From: Amoebophrya sp. A120
Lineage: Eukaryota > Sar > Dinophyceae > Syndiniales > Amoebophryaceae
Assembly (NCBI GenBank): GCA_905178155.1
Contig: CAJINV010000003.1
Span: 4,307,835 to 4,371,834, forward strand
Reading direction: 5' to 3'
Length of the DNA stretch: 64,000 nt
Shown here: piece after piece, positions 1-9,394 of the stretch
Layout of the letters: each line of letters starts with the position of its first letter
Numbering within the stretch: position 1 is the first letter of the stretch
Translations under genes and position numbers: made by a program
Notes under the pieces: generated by a model
Databases searched by the model: none
What the model was told of the DNA's origin: nothing
Seen by the model: only the letters and a program-made list of their open reading frames with translations

Positions 1-1142
1 GCTGGTGGGATCGATCTTGCTCCAGGAAAACGGTAGGTTCTCCTTGCGCTCCTCCACCAATTTCGACGAACAGGCGGTGACGCCCTCGATCCCGTGCATG
101 GAAACAAACATGCGCAGCTTTTTCGGCAGGGCGGCGCACACCTGTCCGAGCTGCTCGCGGGAGAAGGAGAAGTTGTATACGAGCGTGGCATCGTCCATTT
201 TCGCTTTGGTAAAGTCCTTCTTCCGGAAATCGATCTTGCGCACGTTGTCGGGCGATCCGGTGAGCGACCGAATCTGCTCCGGGGACAGTTTCCCGCACTG
301 CTCCGGGAGGGACTCCTGCGTCTTCCGAAACAGAGAGGAGAACCCCTTCGTATCCTTTTTGTTGATCTGGTTCACCTCCTGCACCTTCGTCAGCGAGTTT
401 CTCAACAGAAACAGCTTCGCGTTCTGCGCGGCGTCGTACCGCGTCGGCTCGAATTCGATCCCGATGGCCCGCTTCACCGGCGTCGTCAGCGCGGTCTGCA
501 CGACGGCTTTACCGAGCCCGCTTCCGAGGTCGTAGAAAACGTCATTGGCCGTCACGTCCATGCGCCAGAGGATCTGCGCCAACGAGTCGGAAAGCACTTC
601 CCCGTACAACGGGCTGCCCCCCACTGCCTTCAGCGCCGCCTGCTCCTTCTCCGGCACGTAAAATCCCGAGGGCAGACTCCCGTAAACAGTGTTCACCAGG
701 TCGCCTGCGCAGGCGCTCAACTGCCGAAAGCCTTGCTCAGCCTTCGCGATCACATCAGCACGACGCTGCAGGGGCACCATGTTGCGTCGCACAAACGAGG
801 CGCCCCGCACATCTTGTATGAATTGCAAAAATGTCTGGGTCTGGAAGAGTGCAGGAGTTTGCCATGCATATTTTGCATGCCCCGTGAGGTCTGTGATGCA
901 TGCCCTGGCATCAGAGATTTTGCGAGGGCTTTCTGATGCTCATACCGCATGAGAAATGCCCTCTCCGCGTAGCACAAACTACGCGTCTTTTGCTGTTCAT
1001 GCAATACAGATTTTATGTAGAGTCCAAAGGTAGCATCACAAGTTGCATCCTTCCAGACCCAGACACTTTTGCATTTGATATCTTGATGAAGGAAGCAAAC
1101 CTGGTGCAGCAGGAGAACCAGAAACCGCGGCACACCGTACAT
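1..1142 (-). CDS. DOT1-like SAM-dependent methyltransferase, copy A (C-terminus cut by window edge)
   Basis: The protein runs off the left edge; 291 codons are visible. The ATG at 1142 opens a hydrophobic leader (MYGVPRFLVLLLHQVCFLHQ) that looks like a signal peptide. An introner element interrupts the gene after about residue 20. When it is removed the frame reads on (LHQ-DVRGASF). The body matches the DOT1 class I methyltransferase fold: a YGE segment, the SAM-binding motif DLGSGLGK near residue 115, and later LVYNFSFSREQLGQ in the place of the DOT1 NNFAFG-type motif. DOT1 enzymes normally methylate histone H3 Lys79 in the nucleus, so a secretory leader is odd and the substrate is unknown. 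The downstream minus-strand neighbour lies outside the window; copy B lies upstream in tandem. The family call is firm, the function is not. Confidence 0.75.
812..1085 (-). mobile_element. Introner element, family A copy 1, inside DOT1-like gene A
   Basis: The 264-bp element spans 817-1080 and is flanked by exact 5-bp direct repeats TCTTG (812-816 and 1081-1085). Its ends are inverted repeats of about 32 bp. On the plus strand the left end begins TATGAATTGCAAAAATGTCT. The complement of the right end begins TATCAAATGCAAAAGTGTCT. Both continue with GGGTCTGGAAG. It interrupts coding sequence, and removing the element plus one repeat copy (269 bp, not a multiple of three) restores the frame exactly. 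No GT-AG pair fits these boundaries; sliding within the repeat gives pairs such as AT-AG. It aligns end to end, in the same orientation, with the copies at 8963-9224 and 27310-27573. Confidence 0.9.
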
Positions 1143-1966
1143 GGCAGTAGTTTTGCACTAACGTATTTCTCAGTGTCGTGGTAGTCGTGTGAGCAGGATT
1201 TAATGCTAGTACTGCTGCAGCTTCGGCTGTATGCAAAAAAACCGTAGCTACAAGATTCAAAAATTTGTTATGTTGAAAGCAGAAATCGCGAAGAAGCACA
1301 CTTCTTACGCCAGGTTGGTGGAATCGGTCCGTGAAATCGTTATCGTATTTTGCTTACTAGTGCCTCTCAACTTGTATGGTGCACCTCTTCTCCGTGTTCT
1401 CGATCTTGGGCCGCGTCATGAGGTCGCTCAAATGAATCCAGGTAGATGCAGCGCCGGTATGGATCATCACCATCGTTTGAGATCTTTTCCCACCCTACCG
1501 CAGGCGGATGGAGTAACACATCTTCGGTGAGATTGATACACCTCACGTCATAGCGCCATTCTCGTAGGAGCTGCAAGTTGTCACTGTCTCCTGCTACCTT
1601 CTTCTCATGCGTCATCTTGGGAGAGCCATCTACTACATTGCGAAACGTATGTCCTGCTCTGATTCAGCTTTACTTCATCTTGGTTTCATCTTTTTATCCT
1701 TATACATTCAGCCAAAAAACGCAAGAAACTGTATCTGGTTGCTTTCCTGGTTCATTCTTTTCTTTTGGAAACGTCTGTCTGAGTCATCGCCAAGCTACTA
1801 GTCGTCTTGAACAACGAGAATTGCGCCCGAATCCGGTCACCGTTACATGATCATGGAGTTTCTGATGTTTGGCTGTGAGGACGCCGCGAGCCCGGCGCCG
1901 CTGCACTATGAGAATCGCCTTTGCGTTCGCTTCTCCTCCGGCTTTGCACCCAGTTCTTCTACTCGT
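1143..1966. other. Intergenic, between the two DOT1-like genes
   Basis: No gene can be supported here. A minus-strand ORF at 1367-1615 (82 aa, ATG start) has protein-like composition but no recognisable domain or splice partner, so it is left as a weak candidate. Confidence 0.4.
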
Positions 1967-2758
1967 TCACGCATGCGGCTGGTAGAAGTAGATCGAACTT
2001 CCACCGGATTTTCGGCTCCACGACATGGGTAACTGCATGACGTGCGCTTTCCAGAACTTTCGGGTACAATTTTCCACGTCCCCGAGATCCTTGAGAACCA
2101 CAAACATGCGCACCTTTTTTTGTGGAAGCAAATCGCAGATCTTTCCCAGCAATTCCGTAGAGAAACAGGTTGCGCATGAGTAGGCGATGGTGGCATCGTC
2201 GAGGGTCGCCTTCGCGAAGTCCTTCTGCTCAAACTCGATCACCCTATCGGCCGCCGCCGGCGTTCCCAGCACTGCCTTGCGTGCTTGGAGCGCCGTTTTG
2301 TGTCTTGTCGCTTCGAATTCGATACCGACTGCTTTCTTCACGGGTGTGGTGAGCGCGGTTTGAAGCACCGTCTTCCCGATTCCCGACCCGAGATCGTAGA
2401 AGACATCGTCTCTCGTGGGCTTCACGTACTCCAGAACTTTCGCCAACGACTCCGGTAGAATTTCCCCGTAAATCGGCGAACCCCCTACCGCCTCCAGTGC
2501 CTTTTGCTCTTGTGCCGGGATGTTAAATCCCGGATTCAAGTCCTCGTACGTCTTGGTCAACAACGTTGATGCTTCATCCGTGTCGAAAACGCCCCCGGGG
2601 GCTCTTTTTGCGGCCTCGGTCTTCAACTTGCTCTTACCTTGGCCCAGCATCAACTTGTGCCGCAAAACGTTTGCGCATTCGACGACACAAAAATGCGGGG
2701 TGAGCAGCACTGCCAAGCCGGCGAAACGCCAGGCAGCAGAACTATACGCGACAAGCAT
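1967..2758 (-). CDS. DOT1-like SAM-dependent methyltransferase, copy B, with signal-peptide-like N-terminus
   Basis: Single exon, 263 aa, ATG at 2758. A hydrophobic stretch at residues 1-29 resembles a signal peptide (AGLAVLLTPHFCVV). It is followed by a short basic linker and a DOT1-type methyltransferase domain from about residue 70 to the end. Visible motifs are the GGSPIYGEIL segment, the SAM motif DLGSGIGK near residue 121, GIEFEATR (acidic loop binding the SAM ribose), an EQKDF block and a C-terminal SWSRKSGGSSIYFY strand. These match DOT1 motif order, but the protein lacks DOT1L's long C-terminal extension. It is about half identical by eye to copy A and has no intron, whereas copy A carries an introner. 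A tandem duplication is the simplest explanation. Catalytic activity is inferred from the intact SAM motif; substrate and destination are unknown. Confidence 0.8.
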   Translation of the reverse strand: MLVAYSSAAWRFAGLAVLLTPHFCVVECANVLRHKLMLGQGKSKLKTEAAKRAPGGVFDTDEASTLLTKTYEDLNPGFNIPAQEQKALEAVGGSPIYGEILPESLAKVLEYVKPTRDDVFYDLGSGIGKTVLQTALTTPVKKAVGIEFEATRHKTALQARKAVLGTPAAADRVIEFEQKDFAKATLDDATIAYSCATCFSTELLGKICDLLPQKKVRMFVVLKDLGDVENCTRKFWKAHVMQLPMSWSRKSGGSSIYFYQPHA

Positions 2759-3251
2759 ATTTTCACACTACCATGCTCCGGCGTTAGCGGTGCTGTTCAG
2801 GGTGGGATGATTTAAGTAGAAGGTGAAAAAGAAAAGCTACAGTGCAGTCCGTCATGTGAAAACCTCCTATCGAAACCATGTCGCGCACACTCTTCACCAA
2901 CTCTCAGAATTCTTCCCTTCCAAGAAACATGCTTCCATAAACGTAGCCTCACATCAACATACATAGGACACTCTGACTCTAGGGGTTTCTGCTCGTTGTT
3001 CCACCTTTTGGACAATCTGGTCCCTGTGACGGCGCGCCAACACGCTATGGCTAATATCCCATTCCCATATAGGCCGCTTAAGCACATAGCAAGAGACAGC
3101 CTGTGCATTTCAGTTGTAGCCGTAGCTGCCGATAGATCTTGATCCTGGTAGGTACGCGTTTGCTTTGTTGAGTAGTAGACTAAAAGAATTTCTGAATGCG
3201 AACCGAGTCTGGGACTGCAGCCCAAGGGAAAATTGTAACCGCGACTGTTCA
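2759..3251. other. Intergenic, upstream of DOT1-like copy B
   Basis: This holds the 3' flank of the phosphatase-gelsolin gene and the 5' flank of DOT1-like copy B. The 147-aa minus ORF at 2812-3255 overlaps the neighbouring stop codon and has no coding character. I see no repeats. Confidence 0.5.
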
Positions 3252-6200
3252 TCACACACTGTCGAAGACTTCCCAGAACTCGTCAGACTCCTGCTTTTCC
3301 ACTTCCACCCCGGCGATCCGAACCTGACTGCGCACGAGCTCCTGGCTCTGCAAGAAGTCTTCTGCAAACTTCCCCGAGTTTGCCTTTGCCTTGTCATCTG
3401 GATGAGCTAAGGCGCCGACCCACAGGAAGATCGTCGGCTCCCCGTCCGAATCGGGTGCAAAGAACAATTGCACGAATTCGCTGTCGAGGTCGTCCGGATC
3501 GGGCATGCTCATCGGATCGTCCCAATTTGGGCACCTGGAATGGGACGTTGCTTCACGTAAGTACTAGTACAGGAGGTTTTGCACTGTTGCTTGTACATCT
3601 AGATTGATCCTAGTCCTGGTCCTGCTACTTTTACACGCAAACAGAAAAAACAGGTACGTGAAAAGCTGCGGTTTGATTTTCAATTTTGTCTTCGATGACG
3701 TAACAACTTCGGTGTTCAACGGGGGCGTCCTTGGCGAGGTCATCGGTGTCCGCGGCGTCTCATTTTTGGCTCCAAACGTCTTGACCAGCAGCTCGTAGTC
3801 GTCATCGTTACTCCGTATTGATTGCACCTGCAAATTTCTTGGTCACCGATTCACCGGAAGTAGATGTTGTTCACGTAGTTGTCAAAGTAAAAGAACTCGT
3901 CCTGATTCACATTTGAATCTTTTCGCCCTACAAGTTCCAGAAAAAATACGAAACAGGACCCGAAATTCCAATACCTGCCCTGAGCCTTTGTTTTCGCTCC
4001 GCAGAATGCCCCAAAAGGCCTCGGACGGGTTCGGGTCTCGGCAGTAATCGATGACGGGTCTTTCGTTGGGTGGCAGCCACCGCCTTCGGCAGTCGCTGAC
4101 CTGCAACAGGAGTTTCTCGGCTTCCTGCTCCGGAACCACGGACTCGGGCCCACGCCACACCAAGAACTTGTTCCGCTTGCTGTCAAAGCACGCGTAATCG
4201 AAGCGCGGGTCGATCCACAACGAGGGCACATTGCGGTATTCGACCGCGAACAGAACCAGAAACGGGTCCCGGTCGTGGTGACACCTGATCTTGCAAAGCT
4301 TCGGATCGGCTACTACCTGTATAAATTTAAGTAACGTTGGAGATCGTCCTCGGGACTTAGAGGTTTTCTATTCTTTTTTGTACTCGTGTGGATTTGCTTG
4401 AACGGCGAGGACCTGCATCAGCATCGACTCTGTGACTTATGGGGGTCATACATTGCAAAATTAGTACCGCTTCCCCAGGTTTTTCTGAGTTGGGGTTCGG
4501 AATCCCCAGTTCCTTCTGCCAGAGCAGAAGCTGGACGTAGAAGCCGGTATTGGGGCGGCAAATGGGGCGCGTTTGCTGAATGCGCGAGAGGACCTCCCCG
4601 ACGGGCTTCTTGGTCAGGTGCATCAGGTACACCAAACACAGAGTGCAACTTCGGCTCACACCTTGGCCGCAGTGGAACAAGATGCGCGGCTTTTTCCGGG
4701 TCGTTTCCGCTATCCTGTGCAAAAGTATCGTACTCGTATGGCAATCATGCATCAATTTTTTTCTTAAGGAAAATCCGCATTACAAATTTTATCTCTCATG
4801 CTGACGAAATTTGTAGTGCATTTATACGAATACGCTACTTTTGCAGTTCATATCCGCGGCCTGCACGCAAAACTCCAGCAGCTTGAAGAATCCACTGGAG
4901 ATATCCTCCGCGCGGCCGTCCTTGAAGTAAAAGGTGAGGTACTCGAAGTGCCGCGACGGGGCTTTCTGAGCTGTAGTAAGAGCAGGATAGAAGTCTTTCT
5001 ATTCCTACCACATTTTTCAGTTCCACCGAAAGCAACTACACTTGAAGTCGAAATGCTTGCGGATTCAAAAAAAAAAACGAAATCTATGTTTGTATTCAAG
5101 AAGTACGCGAGTCGTCGTCCGAGTCCTCCAAGTTGTCAGTTACTTCGGCGGCGGCGTTGACGATGTGTGTGATCCCCTGATTCAGAAGCTGTGTCTTGTT
5201 TCTCGCGACATCCGAGGCCCCGATATAAACGAAGCTTCCTTTCAACCGCGCCAGCGATGGATCGTCGAGGTCGCAGGGTATCTCGCTCAACTCCGGCCGG
5301 TATTTTTCGAGCATTTTTTGGTTCTCGGCCTCCGCGCCGTACTGCAGCTGCTGTTGTTGGCTCTGTTGCACCACCCGCGGGGTCGGCGGCGTCACGCCCT
5401 CCCCCTCGCCGGTGGCCGCCACCTGCTCGCCGCGTCTTCGTTTCAGCACGCCGGGCGCCCGCTCGGGGGACGCAGCGTCCTCCGCGAGGACCTGGACGTT
5501 GGGCGACTTCATCACGATTTGGGTGGAGTGCTCCACGATCTGCTCGTCCTGTTCGCGTGGACTCACCCGCGACATCACTGCCTGCTTCACCAAGTTCTGA
5601 CGGTAGCGGTCCGCGGGGGAAACCAGCTTCTTCGTCGGGTCCGACGGCGTTTGACCTATAGCAGGTTTGGGAGGGGAAGGGGATGAGATGATATCACAAC
5701 CACAAGCATGCAAACGACTATATGTAGATTGGAATCGCAAGTAAGTGTACTTATGCGGCCCCATGGTGGATAGCTGGTGTACGCATGGTTAAAGCAAAGA
5801 TTTTCAAAAGCTTGCATACCAGCAGCGCCTTTTCCGCGTGCAGAGCGGGGCGTAGCGGTCTGCGGCCGTCCTCTCGCAGAATCTTGTTGATTTGCCCGGC
5901 CTGCAGCAGCAGCGGGTGGTGGCTTGACCGCCCCTGCATGGAACGATTGCGCCCGCGGAGTGGTGAACACACCGAGCCCTGGCTGCAGTGGCAGGCGAGG
6001 AGTGGCCAGCGGGGTCGCTTGCAGCACTGCGCTCATAGGGAAGGACTGCGGTCTCGGCATGGGAATGCTGAAGCGACCGCCCAGACCGAGCACTGGGGGC
6101 CGTCCCACGCTTTTGTCTGGACTTGTCGCCCCGCCCGACGTCCCCAACAATGGTATCTGTGTCACCTGCGTCGCGCCAGTAAATTTTGGCAGTGCCTGCG

Positions 6201-6744
6201 GTCGCGAAAACGGTCCGTCGAGACCCGAGGGCTTGGCCGTCGAGGCGGCCGGCCTTGCGACGTTGGTTTGCTTCGCGCTTGTGGGCAGCAGCGCAGGCAC
6301 GCAGAGTTCTCCATAACTACCCGGAAGCGACAAACGGGGAGTCTGCTGCAACACGCGCCTCGCGGGCGAAAAAATCGCCGAAGACCCGGTCGAGCCGCCA
6401 CTCTGGAAATTCATGACGCGCGGCACTGGTGCGGTAGTACCGGCTGCCGGCTTTGCTGGGTAGTTCCTGGTCGTGCTACTGCTCGAAGGTGCCTTCTGCT
6501 GCATTTGGGAACTTCTGTTTCCCATGATCGTAGTGGCATCGTCGTAGTTACTTGCATCCTGTGACCGCCCGGGACGACCCGAGTTCGCTGTTGCCCAGGA
6601 GCTTGCGGCGGCTGCGGCACGGTTCCAGGTGTCTGCCGAAGTCCCGTCGCGAAATGAAGTTGCTCTGGGCAGAAGAGAACCGAGTTCAAATCGCGGCGTT
6701 GTGACGTAGCCGAAATTATCTGTGGATAAACGAGAATTCTTCAT
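3252..6744 (-). CDS. Dual-specificity phosphatase with C-terminal gelsolin-like domain (plant MKP1-type architecture)
   Basis: Seven exons: 6744-5820, 5655-5107, 4970 to about 4858, about 4710-4468, 4316-3975, 3827-3658 and 3534-3252. Five introns are GT-AG (164, 136, 151, 147 and 123 bp) and one is an introner. The spliced length is 2625 nt, 874 aa. Residues 1 to about 440 are low-complexity, rich in Ser, Pro, Ala and Gln. A phosphatase domain follows at about 445-610: SFVYIGASDVARNK, NAAAE, FEYLTFYFKDG, then the catalytic P-loop HCGQGVSRS near residue 545. After it come WRGPES and FLWVGA strands and a final ESDEFWEVF, typical of gelsolin repeats. Plant MKP1 dephosphorylates MAP kinases and has the same domain order, so MAP-kinase signalling is the inferred role. 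The ATG at 6744 is the first in frame. Confidence 0.85.
4706..4857 (-). mobile_element. Introner element with divergent interior, inside the phosphatase-gelsolin gene
   Basis: The 142-bp element spans 4711-4852 and is flanked by exact TCCGC repeats (4706-4710 and 4853-4857). Inverted ends on the plus strand: left TATCCTGTGCAAAAGTATCG, complement of right TATGAACTGCAAAAGTAGCG, both continuing into a TCGTAT block. Removing the element plus one repeat (147 bp) joins VQAA to ETTRKK just before the catalytic HCGQGVSRS, in frame. A GT-AG alternative also keeps the frame (129-bp intron, 4710-4838) but adds six residues (DMNCKT in place of none). Its interior does not match family A, but its termini and duplication size do. 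Confidence 0.8.
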
Positions 6745-6810
6745 CAACGATCACCCGCACAACGGGTTGGTGCTGCCACAAGTGTTTTATTTTTGTTCAG
6801 TGTGGTATTG

Positions 6811-7407
6811 TCATCTACATTGGAGGTGCAGGTGGTTCAGGTGAAAGAAAAAAGAAAAACTAGAATTACAACAAAAAATTGTACTTCTGCCACTCTGCTG
6901 AACATCGTTCATGACGGAGAACGCAGTCTCAAGACGCGTTGGAACCGCAGAGGGCCCGGCATCTACGGGGACCGCCACATCTAGAACAAGATTCCGCCGC
7001 AGCGGACCAATTGATCTCTGGTGCGCCAGTTTCCGGTGCAGAACGTTCACTTGCCGCAGCGCCTTGTGGAAGACTTCATTCTTCACGCGATCGCCCTTAA
7101 CTCGGAAAAAAGTGACCATGACATCGCTACGAATCTGCCGGCCGGAGTCTGGCGGCGGCGAGGTTCCCCGGGGGCTTTGCAAAACCTTCTCCATGTTTTG
7201 CACCTTGGGCACCAACACGTGTACGGGAAAACCCGCCCCCTCCGGGGTCTTGAAGGGTGCGTCGCCAACCCCCGATATCGGCTTTCTCGTCGGAGCTTGC
7301 ACTGCGCGCGGCGACGTGGGTGCCGTGAAATTCCACAAATCGCGGCAAATCGGCGACACGTCAAAACCGGGTGGGAGCTCAATACGCGTCACCACGGAGC
7401 TCTCCAT
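6811..7407 (-). CDS. Hypothetical protein, 198 aa
   Basis: This is the first in-frame ATG (MESSVVTRIELPPGFDVS) in an open frame that starts further upstream. The N-terminal two thirds look genuinely coding: Pro-rich segments (RTPEG-like PFKTPEGAGFPVHVLVPKV), then a basic helix (RVKNEVFHKALRQVNVLHRKL). The last 20 residues are Phe- and His-rich and may be read-through of an unspliced 3' intron; a GTACAA donor is available near residue 175. No family recognised. A 43-bp block covering its start codon and 5' leader recurs at 8672-8714. It sits 67 bp upstream of the phosphatase-gelsolin gene, same strand. Confidence 0.45.
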   Translation of the reverse strand: MESSVVTRIELPPGFDVSPICRDLWNFTAPTSPRAVQAPTRKPISGVGDAPFKTPEGAGFPVHVLVPKVQNMEKVLQSPRGTSPPPDSGRQIRSDVMVTFFRVKGDRVKNEVFHKALRQVNVLHRKLAHQRSIGPLRRNLVLDVAVPVDAGPSAVPTRLETAFSVMNDVQQSGRSTIFCCNSSFSFFFHLNHLHLQCR

Positions 7408-7440
7408 GTACGACCGCACTTTTCCGAACACTACCTAGAG

Positions 7441-8670
7441 ACGATGTATAGAGACGAAATAGGTGATCTTCAGCACTGTTCTTATCCCTAAAGAAATTCG
7501 CAGCATACCGTCGGGATTTGCCCTTTTTCTTGCGCCAACGCAGGCGCTGCAGCTTTTATGGTCGCGCCTGCGTAGGAGTGGTGTTGCCTCCCCTGGTGGG
7601 TTTTTGCACGCGGCCCAGGCGTCGCTCTAGAGAAACCAACAGGCTGGCACGCTAGCACCCCGGCGAGCCTAGACATAGACTAAAGAGGCCCCCCCACTGC
7701 GCAGATCGACGCGCCCCGCGGGCACTCACAACACACCCATCCGGCGCAGGCGGGCATCTTTTCCGCGGCCCCGAGCCCGACGTACTCGCGACCCAAAAAA
7801 GGCCGCAAGCCGGCTCGTGCGGACTTGGTGCGCAGGCCCCTCGAGTCCTCTTGGAACTCTTCAAGCGCGCCCCCATCTCTCACCCGCCGCCCCAATCACT
7901 CACCGTTGGCACCGGACCGCTTTCGCGGCCGTGGTGGACGCACTGGCAGAAGACCCAAAAAGCTTCCCGCCTGGTATTCGTTTAAACGCTCCAAAAAGAT
8001 AGATAAGAACACCTACTGCAACGACCTGGCATTTGGCATTGATGTTTTGGCACGAAGCAGAGTTGGAGCTTCTGCGCCAGATGTTCCCGGTCTCGTTTTC
8101 TGCTGTTCTTATCCTCCACGCCATGCATAGATAAGAGCATGTTTGTAACGACCTGAAGCTGGTGTTTGGCACGAAGCAGAATTGAAGCTTCTGCGCCAAA
8201 TGTTCCCGCTCTCGAAAAATGCTGTTCTTATCCTCCATTTGGTGCATAGATAAGAACATGTTTGTAACGACCTGAAAATGGTGTTCTTATCTATGCACGG
8301 AGAGGAGGGATAAGAACAGCATTTTATAGAGAACGGGAACATCTGGAGGAGAAGCTTCAATTCTGATTCGTCCAATCACCCTACTGCAGGTTGGAAGCTG
8401 GAGAGCGACACGACTGTGGTGGTCAACGAGAAACTCCGAGGAGGCTACTACGTCCAACTCTGATTCATCCCAAAACACAGCAACAGGTCGCTGCAGTAGT
8501 GTTCTTATCTATGCACGAGCGGGAACGTGCGGAGCTGAAGCACCATCTTTGCTTCTAGTCCCTCCCATATGCGTATTATTTTATAGAGCCAGCGCCCCAT
8601 CGGTCCTAATTTAGGACCGACGGCACGGCGCAGGCAACAAAGACAACACCGGAGGGGCCATCATCTGCTA
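7441..8670. repeat. Non-coding repeat cluster with direct and inverted copies of a 119-128-bp unit
   Basis: From 7490 to 7930 the sequence is GC-rich with no supported gene. Direct units start at 7999, 8127 and 8246, each with the motif ATAGATAAGAACA, then AACGACCTG, GGCACGAAGCAGA, TTGAAGCTTCTGCGCCA and TGTTCTTATCC. The third unit is cut short and followed by an inverted copy (8281-8375), with another inverted fragment near 8500-8540. Junctions carry GTGCATAGATAAGAACA or its complement, like the ends of a small inverted-repeat transposon. The cluster lies between the two copies of the 5' leader of the 6811-7407 gene. Confidence 0.7.
8601..8619. repeat. Perfect short palindrome
   Basis: CGGTCCTAA and its exact complement TTAGGACCG are separated by one base. 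It could form a tight hairpin or bind a dimeric protein; no function is shown. Confidence 0.6.
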
Positions 8671-8671
8671 T

Positions 8672-8725
8672 GGAGCTCTCCATGTACGACCGCACTTTTC
8701 CGAACACTACCTAGTAGAGACGATG
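8672..8725. repeat. Duplicate of the 5' leader and start codon of the 6811-7407 gene
   Basis: Bases 8672-8714 match 7396-7438 exactly (43 bp, including the start ATG). After a 3-base insertion, AGAGACGATG also matches. On the minus strand the copy starts with ATG GAG AGC TCC as in the gene, but the frame closes after about 26 codons, so it is a broken 5' copy. Confidence 0.8.
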
Positions 8726-8806
8726 AAAGTGGCACCAGATTGATTCGACACACTGAACATTTTGTGTGAGATTAGGCTGGGGCTACACATTGACATACAG
8801 TAGACA

Positions 8807-9394
8807 TCATATCATTCTCTTCACGTCGTCCCTTTCTATAACTTTCATGTACATTTTTGTGATGAACGTTTCCAAGCCACAATCGCATACCTCCATGATC
8901 ACGTAGCATTCGTCTCGGCGAAGGTCTTCAGGATTGAATTCGAACTGCTGCTTCGCGTCGAGTATCAGATGTAAAAATGTCTGGGTCTGGAAGAATGCAA
9001 GATTTGTGATGCAGGTTTTCCATGACCCATGAGGTCTGGAATGCGAGACCCAGCATGACAGATTCTTGGAGGTCTCTATCATGCCTTTCCTGCATGAGAA
9101 ACTCCCTCTCAACTTGGTCAAACGCGGACAGCTTTTGGCACTCACGCAACACAGATTTTTGCATCATTTAGATTTAGCATGACAAGTTCTAATCTTCCAG
9201 ATCCAGACATTTTTGCAATCCATATCGAGGCACGAAACCCCTGCAGCGGCCGGCTGCTCGCCGTCCCGCCACCGCCACATCCGATACGCGGCGCACTCCT
9301 GCCATGACGTTGTGGAGTTGCCGGGGTTGTCGATGCTGCGTGCAAACTCCTCGAAGGACTGAGGGTCCTTCTCGAACGCGCACGCGTTCCCCAT
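8807..9394 (-). CDS. Small predicted N-myristoylated/palmitoylated protein, 106 aa
   Basis: Two exons separated by an introner at 8963-9224. Removing the element plus one 5-bp repeat (267 bp) gives 321 nt. The N-terminus MGNACAFEK fits the consensus for N-myristoylation at Gly2 with palmitoylation at Cys5, which would place it on membranes. The segment DECYVIMEVCDCG looks like a protein-kinase hinge, but no kinase lobes are present, so it may be a remnant or chance. A possible GTATGC donor inside that segment means the C-terminus (ETFITKMYMKVIERDDVKRM) could change if there is a further exon. No family assigned. Confidence 0.5.
8958..9229 (-). mobile_element. Introner element, family A copy 2
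   Basis: The 262-bp element spans 8963-9224, with exact TCGAG repeats at 8958-8962 and 9225-9229. Left end on the plus strand: TATCAGATGTAAAAATGTCT. Complement of the right end: TATGGATTGCAAAAATGTCT. Both continue with a GG(G/A)TCTGGAAG block. Excision joins SCLD to AKQQF in frame. No GT-AG pair is possible at any of the six equivalent cut positions. Confidence 0.88.

Noticed and set aside
94-936. Plus-strand ORF of 280 aa
   Set aside because: It is antisense to the DOT1-like gene A, with Arg/Leu/His-rich composition typical of a shadow frame.
1238-1265. CCGTAGC sequence resembling the start of the dinoflagellate spliced leader
   Set aside because: The match stops after a few bases; no spliced-leader RNA gene is visible in the window.
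9020-9145. Protein encoded inside the family A introners
   Set aside because: Short ORFs through the elements differ between copies and contain stops; the elements are too small for a transposase and look non-autonomous.
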